A stretch of 44,857 nt of DNA, taken from positions 206,093-250,949 of the forward strand of contig CACRSC010000076.1 of assembly GCA_902651635.1 (NCBI GenBank). Reading direction: 5' to 3'. Source of the stretch: Mastigamoeba balamuthi (taxonomy: Eukaryota > Evosea > Mastigamoebida > Mastigamoebidae). The position numbers and the translations under genes were made by a program. The notes under the pieces were generated by a model. It was not told the DNA's origin, ran no database searches, and saw only the letters and a list, made by a program, of their open reading frames with translations. Shown in pieces: positions 9,479-17,936 of the stretch (positions are counted from its first letter, which is position 1; each line of letters opens with the position of its first letter).

Positions 9479-10734
9479 ATGCAGGGCACTGCCTTCTTGT
9501 TCGACATCGACGGCGTGTTCCTCAAGGACGGCCACCCCATCCCGCGTGCGGCCGAGGCGCTGTCCCTCCTGGATCCCGTCAACGGGTGCGCTTGTTCAGA
9601 TGCCATCAGTACTCGCACTGACAGGCGGGACCCCACGTCTCTTCCGCCGCGTTTCACCGCAGCGGAGTCCCGGTGCCCCGAGTCTTCGTGTCCAACGGCA
9701 TTGGTGTGCCTAGCAAGGTCAAGGCCGAGCACATGTCCAAGACCCTCGACACGCGCGTCACCGCCGACGACGTCATCATGGCGCACACGCCCATGGCCGA
9801 CCTCGCAGAGGCCTACCGCGGCCGCCGCGTGCTCCTCGTGGGCCGCGACCTCGCCCCGATCGCCGCCTCGTGCGTCCAGCCTCCTGCAATCAGCGCTCAC
9901 ATCCTCCGTCGCTCAGCATCGGGCTCGGCGAGTACGTGACGGAGGACCAGTTTGCTGCCCGGAGGCCGTTCCTGTTCCCCCAGAAGGACTACAGCAACGT
10001 GGCCATCGAGGAAGACGCCACCCCAGAGGCGCCCCTGGCCGCTGTGATGGTCCCCGACGTCCCTGCGGACTGGGGAGAGGCGCTGCAGGTCATCATCGAC
10101 GTCCTGAGAACGCCCGAGGGGCGCGTGCCTCTGGACTACGCGCACAGTGGGGGGTCTGGCAACGTGCAGATGCTGCCGCTCCATGTCGCCAACCCGGACT
10201 TTGTGTATGCCGGCAAGTTCGCGGTCACCAGGCAGACGATGGGCGCGTTCGTCGACTGCCTCAGGGTCCTGTGGCAGCGCGAGACGGGAACGGAGCTCAA
10301 GGTCGACTGGTATGGCAAGGTTCGTTCACTGGTCGCCGGTGCCCCGCGTTTCCTAACGCCCAACCAGCCGCACGCCATCACGTACGCGTATGCCCAGAAG
10401 TACCTGGCCAAGCGGCTTGTCGGCCAGAAGCTAACGCGTATCATTGCGGTCGGAGACAACCTCGATTCTGGTCAGGCGCCCATGTCTGTTTTCGCGTGTC
10501 TCAGCAGCGCGTTGCAGACATCAAAGGCGCTCTGGAGATGGGGAAGAAGGCCACTGGCGTGCAGTGGGTACCTATCGCGGTACAGACTGGGTGCTTCCGC
10601 GGAACGCAGGACGACGTGCCCAAGGAAGTGGTGCCCGCACCAATGCTGGGCCGCACCCGTTACTCACTGGCGTCCTACAGGTCGTTGTTCCCGACGTCCT
10701 CGACGCTGTCAAGTGGGCCCTTGCGCACCAGTGA
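9479..10734 (+). CDS. HAD-superfamily protein, CECR5/HDHD5 (YKR070W) type
   Basis: Six exons: 9479-9585, 9663-9869, 9917-10319, 10368-10470, 10518 to about 10630, 10681-10734; about 328 residues. HAD phosphatases use an Asp nucleophile. Motif I is FLFDIDGVF near residue 7-15, motif II is VFVSNGIG, the conserved Lys region precedes GKPHAITYAYA, and motif III/IV is AVGDNLDSDIKGAL, rebuilt exactly across the fourth intron. The combination of an early DIDGV, a GKPxPxxY element and VGDNxxSDIxGA is that of the CECR5/YKR070W subfamily, often mitochondrial in other organisms and without a firmly known substrate. The end VVVPDVLDAVKWALAHQ is typical. The fifth donor is ambiguous (10628 or 10631, both in frame). 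The gene ends 71 bp from the convergent MTHFD stop. Confidence 0.85.
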
Positions 10735-10805
10735 CTGTGAGCTGCACACTGAGGAGGCTGCGAACCGTGCGGACTGTGCATGCAATGCAATTGCGCTCGT
10801 TCTTC

Positions 10806-11723
10806 TCAGCGGTGGCTCTCAGCGCTCCTTTCTGCTGCGGTGATGACGTTGTTCAGGAGGTAGTACACTGTCACTGCGGGGCCGAACGAGCCCGCCTTGT
10901 TCAGGTAGGCGGCGTGCGGGGCGACCTCGGAGTAGGCCACGTCCCCGATCACCTCCCCGCCCACAAACGTGCAGCCCACGTCGACGACGACGGCGCCCTC
11001 CTTCACCATGTCGCCGGCGATGAGACCCGGCTGCCCGGCAGCGCTCACGAGCACGTCGGCCTGGCGCGTCAGCGCTGCCAGGTCGCGCGTGGACGAGCTG
11101 CAGACGGTGACGGTGGCCCCGCGGTTCAGCAGCAGCTGCGCGAGGGGCCGGCCGACCACAGGCGTCCTGTTCACAATGACAGCGTGCGAGCCCTGCAGGG
11201 CCGTACCAAGCGACTCGAGCACGTGCAGGACGCCCCTCGCCGTGCACGAGACGAAGAGGGCCTCGTTGCCGTGCACGACGCGGCCCTGGCTGAGCGAGCA
11301 CTGCCCGTCCACGTCCTTCTCCACGGGCAGCAGCTAATTGCCGCAAATTCACAGATTGAATTCAATTGACAATTTAAATTGGGCTCCGCAGAGGCGCGTG
11401 CGCACCTCGAGGACCGCGAGCTTGTCCAGGCGCGCTGGGAGCGGCAGCAGCGGCAGGACGCCGTCGATGCTCGGGTCGGCGCCCAGCCCCTGCATCGCGC
11501 ACTCGACGTCCTCCTGGCGGGATCCGCCGTCCATGCGGACGTCGCGGAGAGCGACCCCCACGCGCAGCGCAGACCGCCCCAGCGACTCGGCGTACGCCAC
11601 CGAGCCTGGGTCGCCCCCGACGAGCAGCGCCGCGAGGCAGGGGCTGCGGCCGAGAGTCTCGAGCACGCGCTGCGAGCGGCGATGCAGATCCGTGTCGCTG
11701 AACGCCGGTGGGACCGCCGCCAT
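10806..11723 (-). CDS. MTHFD/FolD-family methylenetetrahydrofolate dehydrogenase, divergent
   Basis: Two exons, 11723-11406 and 11333-10806; 281 residues, close to bacterial FolD. FolD enzymes oxidise 5,10-methylene-THF and usually also carry out the cyclohydrolase step. The N-terminal catalytic domain shows LLVGGDPGSVAYAESLGRSA and DGVLPLLPLP-(intron)-VEKDVDG; the dinucleotide-binding domain shows VVGRPLAQLLLNRGATVTVC, ADVLVSAAGQPG, GAVVVDVG and GDV, with SFGPAVTVYYLLNN at the end. Tyr44 is kept, but the position of the key cyclohydrolase Lys (YxxxK in the family) is Leu48, and the Gln of the QLPLP motif is Leu92. This suggests a monofunctional dehydrogenase. PCTP is altered to SCTA and GRS to NRT. 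No transit peptide is obvious. The intron carries an AT-rich palindromic core. Start ATG is 130 bp from the divergent CLC gene. Confidence 0.88.
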
Positions 11724-11853
11724 CGCGAAAGTCGTCGTATCCCGTAGCAGAGAGGGGGGGGTTGAATCTAGAAGATTCCATGAGATAATTTTCCGAAGCA
11801 AATCCCAGAATTTGTCGATCCGCCACCGAACCGAGTGGATTCTGCGGCCCGGG
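11724..11853. promoter_or_regulatory. Divergent promoter region (MTHFD / SH3-CLC 1)
   Basis: 130 bp between divergent ATG codons. It contains the inverted arms GAATCTAGAAGATTC and further AT-rich steps within otherwise GC-rich DNA; a shared core promoter is likely but no element can be named. Confidence 0.45.
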
Positions 11854-14485
11854 ATGAGAAGCGCCTACAGCCGCCTGCAGGCAGCCGGCGACAGCAAGGC
11901 CGCCGGCGCGGAGCTGCTGCGGTGCGTCTACGACTACCGCGGGGCCGACGCCTGCGAGCTGACGCTGCGCGCGGGCGACCTCGTGGACGTCTCGGGCCAC
12001 GCGCGCGGCGTGCACTGGGCCGAGGGCACCCTCCTCTCCAGCCCGCTGGCCCCGCGCGGCGTCTTCCCGCTCTCGCACTGCGTCCCCGTCGCCGAGTCGG
12101 ACCGCCAGCCGCCGCCGGGCAGCTCCGTCGTCCGCGTCGTCGACGGAGACGACGAGGGCGACGACGAGGGCCGCGTCGTCTGCGTCGAGGCCTTCCGCGC
12201 GGCCGTCGGCGGCGAGATCGACCTGGCGGCGGGCGACGTGCTGACGGGGGTCAGCGCGGTCGACAGCGAGTGGTGGAGCGGCACCGTCGAGGGCAGCGGC
12301 GCCCGCGGGCTGTTCCCCTCGTCGCACGTCGCCCCGGTGCCCTCGCTGCGCAGGCAGAGCTCGCTGGCGGGCCGCGGCTACGCTCAGGGGCGCGGGCACC
12401 GCGCGTGGGCGATGGTCGCGGTGGTCGCGTACGTCGTGGTGCTCTCGGCTGCGCTCGCGGCGCTGCTGTCGGGCGTTGACATGGCGGCCGTCGCGCTGCA
12501 CGACGCGCGGCTGCGGGCGTCGCGGGCCATCGCGAGCTACGCGCTGGGCTACGCCGTGTGGGTCGCCTGCGTCGTGGGGCTGGCGTCGGCGTCGTACGCC
12601 TGGACGCTGCTCGTCTCGCCCTACGCCGCGGGCAGCGGCACGTCGCAGGTCAGGAGCATCATCGGGGGCGCGCGGCTGCCCGCCGAGGTGCTCTCGCCGC
12701 GCACGCTCGTCGCCAAGGCCGTCGGCGTCGTGCTGAGCGCGGGCTCGGGGCTGTTCGTGTGGCTGCAGGGCGCCAACGTGCACATCGCCGCATGCTTCGC
12801 TGCGCTGCTGCTCAGGGTCCCGGCGTTCAGGCCGCTCGAGGGCGTGCGCAACCTCAGGACGCTCCTCATGTCGACGGCCGTCACGTGCACGCTCAGCGCC
12901 CAGTTCGGGACCCCCATCGGCGCCGTCCTCTACGGCGTCGAGTCGGCAGCCGCCTTCATCGAGAGCAGCAACTATTGGGTATCCACCGTGGGGGCCCTCG
13001 TCAGCGCCTTCGTTACCCGGGTCATCTTCAACCTGTGCGCTGCTCGCCCCTCCAATCGAGAGACCTCTCTGCTCACTTAGGAGGTCGGTGCCGTGCAGCA
13101 CCAAGGGAGAGCCAGTTATGCTGCGCGCCTTCCTGGCCGGCGTCATGCAAGACAGCGACCTGGGCACGAGGGACCAACGGTGGGAGATGTCGCTGCTCGG
13201 TTCTGCGCTGCTCGTCGGACTGACGTCCGCGCTGCTCGCGATGGCGTTCTTGAAGCTCAGCCAGGCCGCGTTCAGCGCCAAGAATCGTCTGACGGGGAAG
13301 ATCCCCTCGAAGCTCTCCAACCTCGCGTACCTCCTCGTCATCTCCCTGGCCACTTCCGTGATCACCTTCCCGCGCCTGTTTGGCGACTACCTGTCCATGG
13401 CTGAGTAGGGCGCCTCTTCCTCTTCTGGCCGCCTCTCACGATATACCCTATCGATAGGTTGGGCACGATCAGGGACCTGCTCAGCCCGTCTCTGACGAAC
13501 AGCACTAAGCCCGCTGCGGATGCCGCGGCAAATACCGCGTCGCTCAGCGCAAAGGACTGGGGCTGGTGGGGAGTCTACCCCTCGCTGCTCCTGCTGCTCT
13601 TCTTCAGAGTAAGAGGCCTTCACTGGGTCGCCTGTCTGACACCTCCTTCGCGCACCACAGTTCTCTCTGACCAGCGTCAGCCCAACGCTTCCCGTGCCCC
13701 TGGGCGTCTACGAGCCCTGCCTTCTGATCGGGATGGTCTACGGTTCGCTTTCGGCTTCTGCTCGGCACTCCAGCTCACAGCCCGTGGTAGGCCGTCTTGT
13801 CGGGGAGTTTCTGTTGGACGTGGGGTCGCCTGTTCCCGCCGCCCTCTGCGGACTCATGGGAGCCACAGCGTTCACGGGCAGCGTGCACAACACGTTCTCG
13901 GCGGCGCTGATAGTGCTGGAGCTCGTGGGAACGATGGAGATGTTCATCCCCCTCCTCGTGGCGACGTCGCTGTCTATACTGTTCTGCCGCTACATGCGGG
14001 CCCGGTTCATCGTCCAGCAGATGTCCGACTTTGCTGGCGTGCCGCAGCAGTGGGAGAACTTCCACCTGGTGTCGCAGAGCAGCCACGCCCGCCAGGTGAT
14101 GGCTGGCGTGCTGCCGCTTGCGAGGGTTTCCACCATAGACGAGATCGAGCGGGTGAGGGAGCACAGCGTCCCCGTCGTCCCCGTCGTGTTCTCGATGGAC
14201 GAGCCCTACCTGCTCGGCGAGATATCGGCCGACGCGCTCCCGGCAGCGGCCAGGACAGACGGCATGTCGCCAGATGCCGTGGGCGCGCTGTTGCGCAAGC
14301 AAGTGCACCTCGACTACTCGCCGGCGGCGTGTATTGCGGAGTCGATGCCGCTGCACGAGGTCTACACGCTGTTCTCCATCACAAGGCTCTCGCACGCCTT
14401 CGTCGTGCGGTCAGGCAAGCTGGTCGGCCTGATCACCTCGGCGATGCTCATGGACGCCCTTGCGAAGCACGACAACATACTCTGA
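11854..14485 (+). CDS. SH3-SH3-CLC-CBS chloride channel-like protein 1
   Basis: Five exons: 11854-13034, 13099-13404, 13458-13608, 13661-13742, 13791-14485; 804 residues, TGA stop. Two SH3 domains precede the channel: SH3-1 about 22-79 (VYDYRG, ELTLRAGD, W55, GVFPLSHCVPV) and SH3-2 about 107-163 (EIDLAAGD, W140-W141, GLFPSSHVAPV, but no ALYDY Tyr). The CLC domain runs from about 185 to 640: GSGTSQ at 260-265 for the usual GSGIPE, WLQGAN at 303-308 where GKEGP-x is expected, FGTPIGAVLYGVES ending at 363, and LGVYEP around 560-565 for the GxFxP element. A CBS pair closes the protein; the last one, with SMPLHEVYTLF and LSHAFVVRSGKLVGLIT, is classical. The gating Glu is Gln305 and the proton-Glu position is Ser363, so a passive channel rather than an exchanger is expected. 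Tandem paralogue 3.4 kb downstream. The start ATG is the first in frame before SH3-1. Confidence 0.9.
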
Positions 14486-17043
14486 TGCACTCCCCATTTT
14501 TAATGCCAAGACCTCTTCTGTCAATTGAGTCGCAGCCCCCCCTTTATACGGCAGCTAAACGCCCTTCCGATGCATCAGAATACCTAATTCGAGTTCTAGT
14601 CAATTCGGATTGAATTGGGTGGAAATGAAAAGCAATTCATTTGTCTTTTGACATCAAACGCCAAAATACACCCGCTCTCGGCAGCCGCGCACGCCCGACG
14701 GCACCGCGTGCGCCGGCGGGCGAGCGCAGCCCCCAGGGCCAGGCCGCGCGGAGGCGGCGGGTCGTCTGGCCCCTCCGCAGACGCAACACCCAAATCTGCT
14801 GATGCACGGCGGAGATGGTGAGGGACGTGTCTGGCCCCCACTCTTCTACCTGCACTCGCTCATGTGTAGGCTACCCATCAAATAAAAATAAACCGTCAGT
14901 ATTTGCCCACACTGTGATTGGCCCTCTTATGTCCCAGTGCACATGATGTTGGGGGGAAGAGAGGGCATCAAAGGAAAGAAGGGCATGAGCTTACCGTGAG
15001 GCGGAGTTCGTGCAAGAATGCAGTTAGCCTGAGGTTTACTTTGATAGCCTGGAGAGCAGAAAACTGCTCCTTGCTGTCCAGTTGTGAAATGGCCAGTGCC
15101 CAAACGTGTGCAGGGCTGTGGGGGTAAAGAATGGCTCATGGCCCAATTCCAACATACCAGTTGTTTCCCCATATCTTACATGCATCCAGGGTGACCACGT
15201 ACCACGTAAAGGAGGCAAATTACTCTCAGGCTGATTCTCTACAGCCCCAAATTTTCTTGTACTGGGAGTTCATCCCAGAAAAAAAATGGCTTGATGTTTA
15301 CACAGGCTGCGGTGAGTCCTCCTGGTCCAGGGATAGCATGGACACCAGCCTATGAGGAGCAGACATTCAACTCATCAAAAAGGCGTGACTTGCTTATGCT
15401 GACACCATTTTCTCACATGTCTGAGAGAAACTTGATATTTGAAACAGCAGCAGTGATAAGTTGAAGCACTAGCAGCTTCATCATCAGCCCAGAAGTGTGA
15501 GAGCCATTTGCCTGAGCTTCCTTGTCTTGTTCTGGTTGTACACGGTGGCATTGCACAGCAGGCTCAGCTGAGGCAGGGATAGGACAGAAATGATTGTTCA
15601 TTGTCCAGTTTTTATCTTCTGCCAGTTTTGCATTTCCCGGATTAATTTATACCCTGTCTTTCACACACAAAGGAAGAGCAGTTAACAGGGATAAGGAAAG
15701 GAGGGGGGGGGCAGGGGGGTGAACAAAAACTACATACATGGACCATGATCCATAACAATGACTGTCAAACAGCACGCACCCCCAGGCTGAGAAAGATGTG
15801 GGATGCTGATGGAAAGCCCAGCAGGAAAGTTACCCCAGTTGTGCTCTCTGTTAAGCCGATTTGGCACAGCCACAGCAGCAGCACCCTGCCAGGAGTGGCC
15901 ATGGATGACAGATACTAGGGGCTTCTGAGTGACCATATGGGACGCCATCACACTGTGATGCTTTAGTAACAGGCCCCTTATCATCACAGCCCTGTTCAAG
16001 AGATGCAACAACAAGAGAGACAACGTGAACTTGTGCTTCACCTCATGAGTGAGAGAGGGAGCACCAGCAGAGCTGACAAACCTGCTGCCAAACACCGCCA
16101 AGTCATCAAAGTTCACCATGATTAACAACCCCAGGTGGGTCTTCGTATTGCAGATCACCAGACATATGAGCTCAGTGTCTGACCCCCAATACTGCAATGC
16201 ACACAAGTGGTTCAGGTGCCACGTTGCTGTGACAGGTGCTGGAAGATCACGCCAACCAGATGCTGCTGATTTTACCACTGCTGATAGACAACTCACTGCT
16301 GCACAATGGGACAATAGCACTCCTCCCTCCAACTGGACCTGTTGTGGTGAGTCAGGCAACATTGCAGGCCCCACTACAGCAGTCAGGGAGAATGTTCAGT
16401 GGGGCAGCAGGAATACCAATATGAGGCAATAAGTTCGGCTTTGCCCTTCTGCAGCAGAATGCCTCTGTGTTGTTAGTATTGGCAAACACAGTGATGCAGT
16501 CATCAGCATCAATTGACAAGCTCATGCAGTCTGTGGCCGATACCTGCAGGGCAAGTGCAGAGGCTATCAGGTCCAGCACAGAGGCAGCCAGTTGCTGCAA
16601 AAAGTGGCAACTGCTCTCTCAGTCTCCCTCAACCACCTTACACCTGGCTCTTGTTGGCTCTTACGAGCATGTGAAAATGCCCAACACACACTGTTGCAGT
16701 CCCAGGAATAAACTGTGCCAGTGCTTCACTGTCTTGATTCTTACTGATGTAAATCTCTGGCAAAAACTGGGATAATAAGCGGCTGACCAGCACTGATCAT
16801 ACCCATCACATCCAAATTGCCCTTGTCACAGTTGACATCACCCACACTGTTGTTGAAGATACTACTACGAAACAAATGTTGGCAAGAACTCTACTGTGCT
16901 TGCAGGCTTGTCTGTGTGGCTGCCTTGCCATTCGTGTACTAGTGGATGCCACAGTTGTAAGGGGCCATCATCTGGTTCTCTGTCGAAGACACAGAATGCA
17001 CTGTCTACTTCCCCACGTAAGCCTCAACAACAAGCATACCCAG
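14486..17043. other. Low-GC spacer between the two CLC genes, probable decayed sequence
   Basis: After the CLC 1 stop there is an AT-rich palindromic patch (14600-14620, CAATTCGGATTGAATTG) and AATAAA-type signals near 14880. From about 14900 on, GC content falls and only short, broken frames remain. Two longer frames overlap on opposite strands at 15730-16374 (minus) and 16049-16432 (plus); neither resembles a family or carries convincing splice sites. This looks like old mobile or gene debris. Confidence 0.45.
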
Positions 17044-17440
17044 GTTGCACAGGACCAGCCACGGAGGCCTGCTGAACCTCAAGTTCGACACTCTGTTCTG
17101 GGCATTTCAACCTCGTCACAAACTGAGCCTACATGCTGGAGCATCATCTACCCCGTGGAAGGTCGCAGAGATCGACCTGCAGGCCAAGCACTGCGAGTGC
17201 TCGTCCCAGTCAGTCAGGTTGGTGACCAACTACTCAGTGCACATGGGCGACAATCTCGTTGCCGAGCAACTCAAGTGCTTCAAGCATGTCTTCACCAAGT
17301 TTGTCAACGTACTCTTAATAAAGTACCCCATCCGGGCAGCCCTTCCCGATCCCGAAGCAGCCAGAGTACCACAGAAGTGGTACGACGGCGTCGTGGCCGA
17401 CACGGGTGACCACTACCTCGAGTTGAGCCCACTTGTGCAG
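17044..17440 (+). CDS. Candidate internal exon of an unrecognised gene
   Basis: An open stretch reads LHRTSHGGLLNLKFDTLFWAF and continues with normal protein composition to ELSPLVQ, where it meets GTGCGC, the favoured splice donor in this window. Upstream, a possible exon ending VEDTECTVYFPT is separated from it by only 27 nt (17017-17043, GTAAG...CCAG). No start, no downstream exon and no homology could be found, so it may be a fragment of a decayed gene. Composition is less GC-rich than true genes nearby. I do not recognise it. Confidence 0.3.
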
Positions 17441-17936
17441 GTGCGCTGTGCGGAAGCGCCCACTCGGCACGCCTGCTTGCCTGCAAGTGTCGTCCCTCCC
17501 ATCCCCGTACCACAGCGTAGCACCACAGCATTGCTCGAAGCCCTCGGACTTGGAGATCGCACGCCCGACCCCTCGGTCTGCCAGCAGCAGCACGGCTGTC
17601 ATTCTATTTCCGGTTCGAGCAGAGAGGTTAAACGCGAAATACGACGTACAACGGGGTGTGACCCGGTATAATAGCTCTACAGCTGAAGTCGTACGCGTAT
17701 GCGGCCCCCCGGGAATCGTACAAGCTGATTCGCAACCGTACGATCCGACTGGAATGTCGAGAACAGTCCCGTCCTTTTTGCTCATTTCCGTCGCTTTTCG
17801 CCAAGAGATGATATTTATTCGCCCAAATATCTCGGAAAAACCCGCTCGGACCGGCGGCCTCCTCCTGTTTCGCAAACACAACAGAACCGTGGGACCTCTC
17901 AGCACAGCCCCCCCACAGGCGGCCCCCCCGCGCGCG

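Noticed and set aside
10649-10680. Use of GTTACTC near 10659 as donor of the last HAD intron
   Set aside because: It would leave a phase that does not match the final exon reading VVVPDVLDAV; donors at 10628 or 10631 keep the frame.
11374-13365. Minus-strand open frame of about 660 codons
   Set aside because: Antisense to SH3-CLC exons 1 and 2, low-complexity Arg/Ala/Asp text, no domains, crosses two conserved introns of the real gene.
15730-16374. Minus-strand 214-codon frame in the spacer between the CLC genes
   Set aside because: No family pattern, no GC-rich third positions, no splice context, and other frames overlap it; treated as chance or decay.
17752-17936. In-frame ATG giving CLC 2 a 60-residue leader
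   Set aside because: The leader has no counterpart in CLC 1, poor codon use and lower GC; the ATG at 17937 lies just before the SH3 domain.
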